Shown here one piece after another: positions 1-10,086 of a DNA stretch of 64,000 nt. Positions within the stretch are counted from its first letter, which is position 1. Each line of letters opens with the position of its first letter. Both the position numbers and the translations under genes were made by a program. The notes under the pieces are model-generated. The model did no database searches and had not been told where the DNA came from. It saw nothing but the letters and a program-made list of their open reading frames with translations. Origin of the DNA: Anaerolineae bacterium (GTDB lineage: Bacteria > Chloroflexota > Anaerolineae > Anaerolineales > Anaerolineaceae); NCBI GenBank assembly GCA_013314735.1, contig JABUFD010000002.1, forward strand, positions 992,001 through 1,056,000. Direction: 5' to 3'.

Positions 1-198
1 GGCTACAAACCCCGCGCTGAGGATCGCCGCCGCAGTTACAGCGGTGGAAAGTGATGCCACCATGGACCATAAATCCTGCTGCAGCCCCAAAAGGCGCAGC
101 ACCCCCCACACGGCAAACAGGAATATGAACCAGCCAGCCGATCCTGCGATCAGGATCAGGAAGAACACAATCATCGTCATTGGTTTTCGGATCTTCAT
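1..198 (-). CDS. Membrane protein, N-terminal part (runs off window)
   Basis: Translating the minus strand from the ATG at 196-198 gives 66 residues, beginning MKIRKPMTMIVFFLIL, with no stop before the window edge. Residues about 8-28 form one hydrophobic segment and about 46-66 another, so this is the start of a multi-pass or two-pass membrane protein. It is divergent from the transporter gene at 454. The family cannot be named from this much sequence. Confidence 0.6.
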   Translation of the reverse strand, partial: MKIRKPMTMIVFFLILIAGSAGWFIFLFAVWGVLRLLGLQQDLWSMVASLSTAVTAAAILSAGFVA

Positions 199-453
199 GG
201 CTTGATTGTATCGTAAAGTTTAAAAAGGATTAGCGAATTCGATCAGCACATGCAATGGTGTTCGCCCTCGGCCGGGCAGACCATTTTTCTGTTGGCCGTC
301 TGGTGATTGCAAAAAAGTGGATGCGATGATACAACTAACGCGGGATGGAAAGGGTACCGTCCGAAACGGTCAGCACCGGCTGGCTGCCGCAAACCCCGTC
401 TGTATCCCCGGCCGGAAAATCAAATGCGGCCAATCAACACATGAAGGAATCGA

Positions 454-1689
454 ATGATGAAACTTTGGACAAAAATCAAACAAACCCCCAGGCTGGGCCT
501 GATCATCCTCGCTTTTGTTGCTTTCATTGCCCTTGGGTTGCCGGATGGGCTACTCGGCACCGGCTGGCCTTCGATCCGCGCCGGGTTCGGCATTCCGCTG
601 GATGCGGTTGGCATGCTGCTGACCTCCGCCGTGGCGGGGTACATGACCTCCAGTTTCCTGAGCGGTTTTCTGCTCGCACGGATCGGTGTGGGCCGGATGC
701 TGGCTGCCAGCTGTTTCCTGACCGGGCTGGCGCTGCTCGGTTATACCCTGGTGCCGGTGTGGTGGATGATGGTTGCCCTGGGGGTGTTGGCCGGATTGGG
801 GGCGGGGGCAATCGATGCCGGCCTCAACACCTATGTCGCATCCCATTTTGGTGAAGGGTTGATGCAGGGGCTGCATGCCAGCTGGGGGGTTGGTATCACC
901 ATGGGACCCATCATCATGACGCTTGGACTGACCTACCTCAATCAGTGGCGCTTTGGCTACCGCGTGGTGGGCATTTTCCAGATTCTCCTGGCGGCGGCGT
1001 TTGTGCTGACGCTTTCGATGTGGAACCAGAACCATGCCACAACCGAAGGTGAAACCGAAAAAAAGCTGACGGACTACAAAACGCCGATGGGCGAAACCCT
1101 GCGCCAGCCGCGGGTGTGGCTGAGCATGCTGTTGTTTGTATTGTATGTCGGTGCAGAAACTGCGTTGGGCACCTGGACCTACACCTTGCTGACCGAATCG
1201 CGTGGGGTTGATCCGACCCTGGCCGGTTTCTTTGCCGGCAGTTATTGGTTCACTTTCACCATCGGGCGCATTCTCGCCGGGTTGTTTGTGAGCAAAGCCG
1301 GCGTGAATAAATTGGTATTGTGGGGGCTGGCCGGGGCGCTGCTGGGTGTGGGGCTGTTGATCTGGAACCCCTCTGAACTGGCGAACGTGGCAGCAGTGGC
1401 GATCATCGGGGTGGCGATTGCCCCCATTTTCCCGGCGATGATGTCCGGCACGCGGACCCGCGTGGGCGACCATTTTGCCGCCAATACCATCGGGATGCAA
1501 ATGGCATCGACCGGGTTCGGCCTGGCATTCATTCCCAGTATGATGGGTGTGCTGGCGCGGCGGTTTTCGCTCGAAATCATCCCGGTGATCCTGCTGGCGG
1601 TGTACGGCGCGCTGCTGTTGCTGTACCTGCTGGCCATGCGCCCCGCGGGGACAACAGCCGTATCGGGTCAAAACGAAGTACAATCATAG
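454..1689 (+). CDS. MFS transporter, fucose-permease-like
   Basis: This 411-residue protein has the length and about 12 hydrophobic segments of a major facilitator superfamily carrier. The first helix holds the GLPDGLLGTGWPSIR pattern typical of FucP-like/FHS-family and related bacterial MFS proteins, and the loop after helix 2 has a Gly/Arg-rich stretch (GFLLARIGVGR) equivalent to MFS motif A. An AAGGA lies 5' of the ATG at 454; the ATG at 457 is an alternative. The gene is followed by a beta-glucosidase on the same strand, so uptake of a sugar or glycoside is a reasonable inference, but the substrate cannot be read from sequence. Confidence 0.8.
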   Translation: MMKLWTKIKQTPRLGLIILAFVAFIALGLPDGLLGTGWPSIRAGFGIPLDAVGMLLTSAVAGYMTSSFLSGFLLARIGVGRMLAASCFLTGLALLGYTLVPVWWMMVALGVLAGLGAGAIDAGLNTYVASHFGEGLMQGLHASWGVGITMGPIIMTLGLTYLNQWRFGYRVVGIFQILLAAAFVLTLSMWNQNHATTEGETEKKLTDYKTPMGETLRQPRVWLSMLLFVLYVGAETALGTWTYTLLTESRGVDPTLAGFFAGSYWFTFTIGRILAGLFVSKAGVNKLVLWGLAGALLGVGLLIWNPSELANVAAVAIIGVAIAPIFPAMMSGTRTRVGDHFAANTIGMQMASTGFGLAFIPSMMGVLARRFSLEIIPVILLAVYGALLLLYLLAMRPAGTTAVSGQNEVQS

Positions 1690-1823
1690 GTATCATCAAT
1701 CTGTTATGGTTATGACGGGTGCCTGCGGCGCTGATTTTGCGCACTTGTGAATCCCTGGATGACCACACAGGGTTGACGAAATCCGGTATCGAAACGTATT
1801 CATTCCATTGTAAGGAGAACCTT

Positions 1824-4028
1824 ATGAAAAAAATCAAGCACGAATCCACGGTTCGGCGAGTGAACGAACTGCTGGAGAAAATGAGCCTCGAAGAAAAAGT
1901 CGGGCAGCTGGCGCAGATCAGCGGGGCGAATTTCTTCTCGGACTATAACCCGGAAGAGATCATCCGCAAGGGTGGGGCTGGTTCGGTGCTGTGGCTGAAC
2001 GACACCAAACGCTTCAATGAACTGCAAAAGGTCGCCATCGAAGAAAGCCCCTCCGGTATCCCGCTCCTGTTTGCGCTGGATGTGATCCACGGTTACCGCA
2101 CCATCTTCCCGGTACCGCTGGCGATGGCAGCATCATGGGATCCGTCTGTCGCTGAACAGGCCCAGGCGGTTGCCGCTAAGGAAGCCCGTGCCGCTGGCCT
2201 GCACTGGACCTTTGGCCCGATGCTCGATATCGCCCGTGACGCGCGCTGGGGACGGATTGTGGAAGGTGCCGGCGAGGATCCCTGCCTCGGCGCAGCCATG
2301 GCGGCTGCCCAGGTGCGCGGCTTCCAGGGCGATGACATTTCTGATCCCGAACGGGTGGTGGCGTGTGCCAAGCACTTCGCCGGCTATGGCGCGGCGGATG
2401 GCGGGCGCGATTACGATCCGGTATTCCTTTCGGAAGCCCAATTGCGCAATGTTTATCTCCCGCCCTTCCAGGCGGCCGTTGATGCCGGGGTGGGCACCTT
2501 CATGAGTGCCTATATGGATTTGAATAATGTCCCCGCCAGCGCCAACCGCTGGCTGATGCGTGATGTGCTGCGCGGCGAGTGGGGCTTTGATGGTTTCATC
2601 GTCAGCGACGCGATGGCGGTCGGCAACCTGGTGATCCAGGGTTATGCCCGTGACAACCGTGAAGCCGCTCTGCGCGCCCTGGAGGCAGGCCTCAACATGG
2701 ATATGGCTTCCGGCGCTTACCAGCACCTGGTGGAACTGGTGAAGGACGGATCGCTTTCCGAGGCGATGATCGATGAAATGGTACACCCGATACTGGCGAT
2801 CAAGGTGCGCATGGGCCTGTTTGAACATCCCTACGTGGACGAATCGCTGCTCGAAACCGTGGTTGCCTTGCCGGAACACCGTGCGGTCTCGCGCATGGCG
2901 GCGCAGCGCTCGATGGTTCTGCTGCGCAATGAAGGCGGCCTGCTGCCGCTTCCCAAAACCCTGCAAAAGGTGGCTGTGATCGGTCCGGTGGCGGATTCGA
3001 TGGAAGCCACCGAGGGCTCCTGGATGGTGTTCGGGCATCAGCCTGGCGCGGTGACCGTGCTGGAGGGCATCCGCACCAAACTGCCCCAGGCCGAGGTCAG
3101 TTACGCGCCCGGCCCGGAAATTTACCGCGAATTCCCATCCATGTTTGACGAAATGAGCCCGGAGGGAAAGAAACCAAAGCAAACCCCCGCAGAAGCGGAA
3201 GCTGCCTTCCAGGAAGCCGTGAAAACCGCGCAGGACGCCGATACCGTGATCATGGTGCTGGGTGAAAGTGCCAACATGGCCGGTGAATTTGCTTCGCGCG
3301 GTTCGCTGGATCTGCCCGGGCGGCAGGAGGAACTGCTGCAAGCAGTTTGCGCGCTGGGGAAACCGGTGGTGCTGGTGCTGCTCAATGGGCGTCCGCTCAG
3401 CATCAACTGGGCGGCGGAGCATGTCCCCGCGATCCTGGAAGCCTGGCAGCCGGGCACCGAGGGCGGACATGCCGTGGCTGATATCCTCTTCGGTGACGCC
3501 AACCCCGGCGGCAAGCTGCCGGCATGCTTCCCGCGCAGCGGCAGCCACGCTCCGCTGTATTACGCCCGTACCCTGACCCACCTGCCGGAAAACAACCCGC
3601 GTTACCGCTCGCGCTACTGGGACAGTCTCACCACCCCGCTCTACCCGTTCGGTTACGGCCTCAGCTATACCAGCTTCACGATCGACAACCTGGCACTTTC
3701 CGCTTCACAGGTCAAGGTGGGTGAATCTCTCACCGTTACTGCCGATGTCACCAATACGGGCAAGGTCGCCGGCGATGAAGTGGTGCAGCTGTATATCCAC
3801 CAGCAGTGGGGCAGTGATTCCCGTCCAATGCGCGAGCTCAAGGGCTTTAAGCGCGTCACCCTGCAACCTGGCGAAAGTAAAACCGTGACCTTCACCCTCG
3901 GTCCGGATCAGCTGCGCTACTGGAGCACCACTGCCAGCGGCTGGGTGAAGGACGCCGCCCCGTTCGATGTGTGGGTTGGTGCGGATTCGACCGCAGATCT
4001 GCACGGGGAATTTGAGGTGGTGACTTAA
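1824..4028 (+). CDS. bglX: Glycoside hydrolase family 3 beta-glucosidase
   Basis: The 734-residue protein matches the BglX-type layout of GH3: an N-terminal barrel, an alpha/beta sandwich domain and a C-terminal fibronectin-III-like domain (from about residue 610, starting after GYGLSYT). The nucleophile motif is visible as GFDGFIVSDAMA, with the Asp in SDA as catalytic residue. Substrate-site signatures such as WGRIVEGAGEDP and KHFAGYG are also present. No signal peptide is seen, so a cytoplasmic enzyme splitting imported beta-glucosides is likely. The start is set by TAAGGAG at 1811-1817 upstream of ATG 1824; the open frame continues further upstream but lacks a ribosome site there. An intrinsic terminator follows at 4062. 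Confidence 0.9.
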   Translation: MKKIKHESTVRRVNELLEKMSLEEKVGQLAQISGANFFSDYNPEEIIRKGGAGSVLWLNDTKRFNELQKVAIEESPSGIPLLFALDVIHGYRTIFPVPLAMAASWDPSVAEQAQAVAAKEARAAGLHWTFGPMLDIARDARWGRIVEGAGEDPCLGAAMAAAQVRGFQGDDISDPERVVACAKHFAGYGAADGGRDYDPVFLSEAQLRNVYLPPFQAAVDAGVGTFMSAYMDLNNVPASANRWLMRDVLRGEWGFDGFIVSDAMAVGNLVIQGYARDNREAALRALEAGLNMDMASGAYQHLVELVKDGSLSEAMIDEMVHPILAIKVRMGLFEHPYVDESLLETVVALPEHRAVSRMAAQRSMVLLRNEGGLLPLPKTLQKVAVIGPVADSMEATEGSWMVFGHQPGAVTVLEGIRTKLPQAEVSYAPGPEIYREFPSMFDEMSPEGKKPKQTPAEAEAAFQEAVKTAQDADTVIMVLGESANMAGEFASRGSLDLPGRQEELLQAVCALGKPVVLVLLNGRPLSINWAAEHVPAILEAWQPGTEGGHAVADILFGDANPGGKLPACFPRSGSHAPLYYARTLTHLPENNPRYRSRYWDSLTTPLYPFGYGLSYTSFTIDNLALSASQVKVGESLTVTADVTNTGKVAGDEVVQLYIHQQWGSDSRPMRELKGFKRVTLQPGESKTVTFTLGPDQLRYWSTTASGWVKDAAPFDVWVGADSTADLHGEFEVVT

Positions 4029-4061
4029 AACAACGATCAGGCAGTGATTCGCATTAATCAT

Positions 4062-4098
4062 TCGGGCTTCCCTGTTTTCGGGGGAAGCCCGATTTTTT
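4062..4098 (+). terminator. Intrinsic terminator after bglX
   Basis: An 11-bp perfect stem (TCGGGCTTCCC at 4062-4072 pairing with 4082-4092) with a 9-nt loop is followed by TTTTTT. It ends the transporter/glucosidase operon. Confidence 0.9.
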
Positions 4099-4312
4099 CA
4101 ACACGGCATACCAATCCATCCAGGTGAAATGCCCTTCCATTCGCAGCGGATTACCAATCTTCATCCACCTGTAAACAGAGCAACTGCCCTCTTGCATATT
4201 TATTGATTGGTGGTAACATTCCGAATGGTTTTTTCGATGAAGAAAACAGCACCAAAACGGTGTTCTTTTCTGGAAATTCAATGAAACAAACAGTGTGATA
4301 AGAGGCACTCAA

Positions 4313-6526
4313 ATGGTTAAACGAACACTGAAACGTCAACTGACGTTGGTCCAGGTGATCATGCTGGGTACGGCAGGCACCCTGGGCTCTGGTATTTTCA
4401 TTCTAACGGGTCATGCGGCAGAAGTGGCGGGTCCGGCTGCGGTACTGGCGGTCATCATCGCCGGGCTGCTCAGCTTCAGCATTGCCCTGAACTACAGCGA
4501 ACTGGCCACCACCTACCCGGAAACGGGTGGCGCGATGACCTATGTCCGCGAAGCCTGGGGCAAGGGGTTGCTGGCTTTCCTGGTGGGCTCCATGGACAGC
4601 ATTTCGAGCACCTTTTACTGCGCCCTTTCGGCAGTCGGGTTTGCTTATTCCTTAAGTATTTTTATACCCGGTTTACCAATTGTACCGGTTGCCATCGCCG
4701 CCATCCTGCTGTTCACAGCGCTAAACATCCTGGGGGTCACCAATATCGGCAACATTCAACTGGTCATGGGCGGGGTTTTGATATTCGCTTTTGTGATTTA
4801 CATTTTTGGCGGATTCATCCTGCCCAACGGTTTTACCCTGAGTACCCTGATGCCGGATGGAAAGTTCTTTATCGGTGATAGTTTCTGGTCCAACCTGATC
4901 ACGATCATGCGCACGGTCGCCCTGATCTATGCCCTGTATGTCGGGTTTGAGGTGATCGCGGATGATGCGGAAGAAGTGAAAAACCCCATCCGGAACATTC
5001 CCATTGCCATCATGGTCAGCCTGGTGGTCATTACGGTCGTCTATTCCACGGCAAGTGCGGTCGCCATGGGAACCATCCCATGGTATGACCTGGCAGGTTC
5101 GGAAACAGCGCTTTCTGATACTGTTGCCAAATTCCTGCCCGGATTCGGCGTGATGCTGATCGCCGCGGCGGGCATGGTCGGAGCACTTACCTCGGTGAAT
5201 TCGTCCATGCTGAGTGCCACCCGTGAAACCTTCACCCTCAGCCGCGATGGGGCGTGGCCTGCTTTCCTGCAGCGCCTGAACCGTGCCCGGGTGCCGTTTA
5301 TGGCCATTCTGCTGATCGGGGTGGTTTCCTCCATGATCACCGGCATCGGGCTGGTGAACTTCCTGAGCTATATCACCTCGGCGGGTTATTTGTTTGTCTT
5401 GTTCTGTTCCAACCTGTCGATGATTACCCTGCGGAAGAAATATCCCGATATTCACCGACCATTCAAGGCACCGTTGTTTCCGCTGACCCCGATTGTCGCA
5501 TCATTCACCTGTCTCGTGGTGATCTTGTTTTCAGAGATCAACGCCATCCTGTTCATGGCAGGCGTACTGCTGCTGCTGATGTTATATTATTATGGCTGGA
5601 TTGGTTTCCAGGCTTACCGGGAGGCGCACTCACGCAGCCTGGCTCCTGGACGCTGGCGTCTACTCGTCCCTTATTTCAACTCGCATGATATGAAAGGCAT
5701 GATCAAAATTGGGACCGCACTGGCTGAAGCCGAAAAGGACTTGAACCTGTGCCTGCTGTTGGTCGCCAATAAAGGAGACCAACCTGCACAGGAAAGCGAG
5801 GAAGAACCGTTTGCGCTCCTGCGCCGGCAGCGCAAGATACTGATGAAAAAATTCATCCAATATGCTGTGGAACGCAACGTTCCCATGTATACCAAGATGA
5901 TCGCTGCGGATTCGATGGCTGACGGCATCATCAATGAGATCAAAAATGACAACAACGTCAGGCTGCTGATGCTGATGGCACCGGAAGATCCGCATACGAT
6001 TAAAGGATATAAGGCAACCGTGAAAAAGCTGATTGATGCGCATTTCGTCAACTTCAGTGTATTCCATGACCGCGGGATCCAACAACTGAAGCGCATTCTC
6101 GTCCCGGTCAGCGGCGGGTATCACATCCGGCTGGCGGTGCGGTTTGCGAATGACATTGCCAACCAGGAAGGCGCGGTTGTCGATTATGTTCGTATCGTCC
6201 CGCCCGGCGAGGACGAAGAAAAGAAAGAAGACCAGGTTGCCCACCTGCAGGAAGTGGTGATGACCGAGTTGAACCAGATACCTTCGAATGCCGCTTTGAG
6301 GACTATCGAAGCCACTGACATTGCCCAGTCAATCATTGATCTGACACATACGAATAGCTATGACCTGGTGATTATCGGGTCTTCGGAAGAATCACAGACA
6401 CAGGGTTCTGTGTTTGGCTACAAGGTGGATACGATTGCCGCAAAGGCCGACTGTTCGGTACTGGTCATTTACCATTACGAAGTCCCGGCTGCGTCCTGGC
6501 TGCGGCGGCAGTTTAAACCCAGGTAA
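4313..6526 (+). CDS. APC-family amino acid permease with C-terminal universal stress (Usp) domains
   Basis: Residues 1 to about 450 hold about 12 membrane segments of the amino acid/polyamine/organocation superfamily; the first helix has the unwound GTLGSGIF motif that binds substrate in this superfamily, and a helix with GFEVIADDAEEVKNP follows in the middle. Residues about 460-737 are soluble and resemble two Usp-like domains; the last has the VIIGSSEES nucleotide-loop signature. This fusion is known in bacteria and archaea, where the Usp part is thought to regulate transport by binding nucleotides. The start is ATG 4313 (AGAGG upstream). Substrate is not certain. A terminator follows at 6588. 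Confidence 0.85.
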   Translation: MVKRTLKRQLTLVQVIMLGTAGTLGSGIFILTGHAAEVAGPAAVLAVIIAGLLSFSIALNYSELATTYPETGGAMTYVREAWGKGLLAFLVGSMDSISSTFYCALSAVGFAYSLSIFIPGLPIVPVAIAAILLFTALNILGVTNIGNIQLVMGGVLIFAFVIYIFGGFILPNGFTLSTLMPDGKFFIGDSFWSNLITIMRTVALIYALYVGFEVIADDAEEVKNPIRNIPIAIMVSLVVITVVYSTASAVAMGTIPWYDLAGSETALSDTVAKFLPGFGVMLIAAAGMVGALTSVNSSMLSATRETFTLSRDGAWPAFLQRLNRARVPFMAILLIGVVSSMITGIGLVNFLSYITSAGYLFVLFCSNLSMITLRKKYPDIHRPFKAPLFPLTPIVASFTCLVVILFSEINAILFMAGVLLLLMLYYYGWIGFQAYREAHSRSLAPGRWRLLVPYFNSHDMKGMIKIGTALAEAEKDLNLCLLLVANKGDQPAQESEEEPFALLRRQRKILMKKFIQYAVERNVPMYTKMIAADSMADGIINEIKNDNNVRLLMLMAPEDPHTIKGYKATVKKLIDAHFVNFSVFHDRGIQQLKRILVPVSGGYHIRLAVRFANDIANQEGAVVDYVRIVPPGEDEEKKEDQVAHLQEVVMTELNQIPSNAALRTIEATDIAQSIIDLTHTNSYDLVIIGSSEESQTQGSVFGYKVDTIAAKADCSVLVIYHYEVPAASWLRRQFKPR

Positions 6527-6587
6527 TTGTGCTGAGCACAGCAAAGCGGTAGCGCTCAGACCCCTTGCGTTACCTGAATATCTTCAG

Positions 6588-6620
6588 AACAACCGTCGTT
6601 TTCGGCGGTTGTTTTTTTTC
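6588..6620 (+). terminator. Intrinsic terminator after the APC permease
   Basis: The stem AACAACCGTCG (6588-6598) pairs with CGGCGGTTGTT (6603-6613), one pair being G-U, and is followed by a run of T's. It lies 61 bases after the permease stop codon, in the gap before the convergent NTPase gene. Confidence 0.9.
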
Positions 6621-6714
6621 GTAAAGTTGGTAAGTATAGAATTGAATGTGTAACTTCACTGAATATCTGTCGTCGGAAGACCGGGTGTGTAGTTTATCAG
6701 TCAAACCTAAATTG

Positions 6715-9700
6715 TCACTCGGTGAGATATACTTTCCAGTCAAAATCACCTTTTTTTTCACCGCGCAGGTTGATGAATGTGTTGGCCAGTTCTTTTGCAT
6801 GCTGATTATCAGAATTTGTGACCGCCCTGAGAATGGTGTGTAAGTCCTCTTCTTTCCACATCCGCCAATCCACTGCCGGGTACTGTTCTGCCGTCAGAAT
6901 CAATCCAACGGCTTTTTCTATATTTTCGTGGCAATGCTCAGCAGCATAACTGGTAATACCCCGCACCGGAAAATCATCATTTGAATAGCGCAGAACAAGC
7001 TCTAAATCGGAGAATGTATCCTTTAGCCCAATTGGGATTTGTTTCATCCACCGGGAAAAACCTCTTAACTCCTGCGAAAAGTGGTTGAATTGTCCATCCT
7101 CACGGATACATCGGAATCGCCATTGCCAGAATTTCCATAAACGCTCCCAGATGCCGGTTTCCTGGGTCAAGTCGATGTTATCAATACCCATGCCAATATG
7201 AAAAACAACACTGCCACGAGTTTCATCATTGGCATGGGTGAAAAAAGATTCCAGTAGATGATCATCAGAATCAATCTCAATCCATTTCCAGATATACATG
7301 AGAAAAATGTGGTCCCCCGTCCTGACGCTCAGACTATCGCCAATGGCTTTCTTTTCGGACAATGATTCAAGATATCCAAGACTTGCCTGGTAATACGGTA
7401 GCAATGTTTTAAAACTGGTTTTCACAGGATTGCGGAAAGTAACATAACCTGCCCAGGTCGCTTGCCAGGTTTCAGAGTCTGATTTGGGGAATAATTGATC
7501 GGCAATTTGTTGGAACCATGCATCATCAAACTGAATGATTGGCGGTAGGAACTGCCCGAATATGAGGTTCACATAGAAATTTGAGAGTTTGAATTGGTCC
7601 TCAAGCAAGTTCTTAATCTGATTTATATATGGTAAATATGTTTCAACCCCACTATGATCAAAATGCAGATAAACCCATAATTGAAGCAATGACTTCAGGC
7701 TGATTGTGTATGAATTACCTGCGCTGGTTGAATATATATCGACTTCGTCGTTCAAGGTCATTGGGTCAATTTGGCTGTCAGCTATTATGGTTGACAGAAT
7801 TTCAAACAACAAATCAACGCATGTTTCACCCAAGACGATAGAATCAATCTCCAATTGCTTGGATACGGTATCTGCAACTGTAAAGAAGGTAGATCTTTTT
7901 TCTTGCGCATGATCATTCCGTACAACAGCAAGCAATGCCTCTGAAAAAGCTTCCGACAGAACAGAGTTTTTGCTATTTCTTGAATATTCTTCATATCCTC
8001 GCAAAAAGCCGTTAAGAATATAGGGGTTAATGTCCATTCCTGCGATCGCGCCAAAAATGGCTTCATATCTTGTTGGATTGTTTTCAACAGAATTCCGAAT
8101 GACTTCAAAGAATCCTTCCAGCCCTTCATTCTTTTGTGAAAGCTCAATAATCAAGGCAACTGAATCTCCATCAGATAAAGCTTCCCATGCTTCTTGTGAT
8201 ACCGGTGATTCATCGGCGGGATTTATCCATTCTGTGATAACAGGAATTTTCCCATAAGTCTCATCCAAAGAAGGTTGGTAATCCGGTTTCAACATCTCTG
8301 CAATTGCCTGTGTTTCACCTTCCAAGCGGTCAATGACTGGCACAAGATACCTTCTCCGTTCATTTTCCAATCTTTGTAGATACTTCTCATCATCGCCTTC
8401 AGGTTCTTTATCAACAATGTAATCCACTATTGCGGCGAATTCATTCTCTGGTATATTCCTGTATTGTTTTCGCCACACACGCCAAAAGTGCATTTCAAGC
8501 AATCCGTTTTCAACATAATCTGGGGTTTCACATACTTGCGCCAAAAGAGAAGGAAACATATTCCCATGATCTTCAAGAGTAACCAGTGTCAAATATTGAT
8601 AAACAGGATTTTCATCTAAAAAATTTCGTAACAATTCCTGCATATAATCTGGATTACTCAAACAACAATGCTTCATCGCAATCACAAGATAATCAAGAAC
8701 TATTTCTAAGTAGTCTTTTCGATGACTATCGCTGACCACTCGCCTGTCATACAAAATTTTGTGGATTAAACTCTGTTCTTTTCCTACCGGGTATGCAGAA
8801 AGTGTTAAGTCATAGGAAGTTTTAAATAGCTTCTGTAAAACATTTACAGAAGCGCAAGGAACTTTGCATATGATTCGTTCCATCCGGTTTTCTTCCTGTA
8901 AGGTTTTTTCCACCCAATAGTTATCAATAAAATTAACTGGCTCTCGAATATAAATATCATCCTCTGATATAGTTTTCCTTATCACCAGTCGAGGAACCAT
9001 TACGTTGATTGCCAATTGTAAAGCCTCCTCATAACGATCATTTTGGAGATACTTATCAAGCAAGTCCGCAACAGGATAGACTAATAATTCATCAAATGCT
9101 ACAGGTCCTTTGTGAAACCAACCACAAATGGAATCGCATGCAGTCACAACATCCTCAATATTGAGAGTTACTATGATTTCCATCAATTTGCTGTATACAC
9201 GGAAATTATTAGTCTCTATATTTTGAACCAAATCCAGAATTACATCCGGATATTGAGTGGCAAATCGTATCAGATAATCGCCTTCCCACCACCAGGGGGA
9301 TTGATAACTGTTATTTTCCAGTTCAATCATTGGTGGAGCATCATAAAAGAAACCTATATTATGGAAAGGTTGAATCCATGCGGAATTTTCAAAATTTTCA
9401 AAGAAATACTTTCTTTCAATTTCATTATCCATAAATTGAATTACTATTTCCGCAAGGTTTATTGTAGGCCGTACAAAATCTCGTAATCCTTCGTATACCG
9501 ATGCTCGAACATAGAAATCTAGCTTTTTATCCGCAAGAACATTTGTAATAAATCTTTCTTGTAAATCAGTCCTTTTTTCGCATATCAACCACGTAAGCCA
9601 CGTTAAAAGGTTTCTCGGTATTGGATGGTTATTCAATACTGACTTAATTTTTGTTAGATCAATTATTTCCTGACTTAGTAGCTTATAAGCGGCAAAGAAA

Positions 9701-10086
9701 TACAGAAGATCGGTATGCCTGAAAGTAATCCTTCCCCACTTCTCATGATGTAACAAACCTCTGCTTAGTAATCTACCATATTTGGCAACATTTAAAAAAT
9801 TGTACTCAATCGATCGATTTTCAGTATTTAATAATTCTATTGCCAAATTGAGTCCTTTATCCAGACTTTCCCTTCCCTCCCGTGTTTTTATGGAATCGAC
9901 ATATTTGTTCCAAAGTGATGCTCTAGATCTAACATTATTTAGATTAGTTTCACCATCTTTCACAATAGATGCAAGTAGACTTAGGTCCAATAAATTTTGA
10001 GCTACTTGTAATAAAGATTCGTTAGGTTCTTTAATTCCCAATATATTAAGGTATTCTAGTGCCTCATTAGGTGATAATCTTTGCAC
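6715..10086 (-). CDS. STAND-like NTPase, C-terminal large part (separated by a frameshift)
   Basis: This 1123-residue frame continues the protein begun at 10739. The reading frames meet at a run of eight A's (10116-10123, minus strand): adding one A, or a -1 slip, gives the continuous peptide ADEEKKIGNLLFHEYIVQRLSPNEALEYL. The GTG at 10086 is the first start codon in this frame and has no good ribosome site, and a stop codon lies just upstream of the A run. The protein is alpha-helical with many short aromatic/Leu patterns and no catalytic motif I recognise, as in the sensor region of STAND ATPases used in signalling and phage defence. The gene is clearly more AT-rich than its neighbours, which suggests horizontal origin. 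Function is unknown; defence is an inference. Confidence 0.65.
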   Translation of the reverse strand: MQRLSPNEALEYLNILGIKEPNESLLQVAQNLLDLSLLASIVKDGETNLNNVRSRASLWNKYVDSIKTREGRESLDKGLNLAIELLNTENRSIEYNFLNVAKYGRLLSRGLLHHEKWGRITFRHTDLLYFFAAYKLLSQEIIDLTKIKSVLNNHPIPRNLLTWLTWLICEKRTDLQERFITNVLADKKLDFYVRASVYEGLRDFVRPTINLAEIVIQFMDNEIERKYFFENFENSAWIQPFHNIGFFYDAPPMIELENNSYQSPWWWEGDYLIRFATQYPDVILDLVQNIETNNFRVYSKLMEIIVTLNIEDVVTACDSICGWFHKGPVAFDELLVYPVADLLDKYLQNDRYEEALQLAINVMVPRLVIRKTISEDDIYIREPVNFIDNYWVEKTLQEENRMERIICKVPCASVNVLQKLFKTSYDLTLSAYPVGKEQSLIHKILYDRRVVSDSHRKDYLEIVLDYLVIAMKHCCLSNPDYMQELLRNFLDENPVYQYLTLVTLEDHGNMFPSLLAQVCETPDYVENGLLEMHFWRVWRKQYRNIPENEFAAIVDYIVDKEPEGDDEKYLQRLENERRRYLVPVIDRLEGETQAIAEMLKPDYQPSLDETYGKIPVITEWINPADESPVSQEAWEALSDGDSVALIIELSQKNEGLEGFFEVIRNSVENNPTRYEAIFGAIAGMDINPYILNGFLRGYEEYSRNSKNSVLSEAFSEALLAVVRNDHAQEKRSTFFTVADTVSKQLEIDSIVLGETCVDLLFEILSTIIADSQIDPMTLNDEVDIYSTSAGNSYTISLKSLLQLWVYLHFDHSGVETYLPYINQIKNLLEDQFKLSNFYVNLIFGQFLPPIIQFDDAWFQQIADQLFPKSDSETWQATWAGYVTFRNPVKTSFKTLLPYYQASLGYLESLSEKKAIGDSLSVRTGDHIFLMYIWKWIEIDSDDHLLESFFTHANDETRGSVVFHIGMGIDNIDLTQETGIWERLWKFWQWRFRCIREDGQFNHFSQELRGFSRWMKQIPIGLKDTFSDLELVLRYSNDDFPVRGITSYAAEHCHENIEKAVGLILTAEQYPAVDWRMWKEEDLHTILRAVTNSDNQHAKELANTFINLRGEKKGDFDWKVYLTE

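Noticed and set aside
2133-3581. Long antisense open frames in bglX and other GC-rich genes
   Set aside because: They are shadows of the GC-rich codon pattern; composition is basic and His/Gln/Arg-rich and no ribosome sites are seen.
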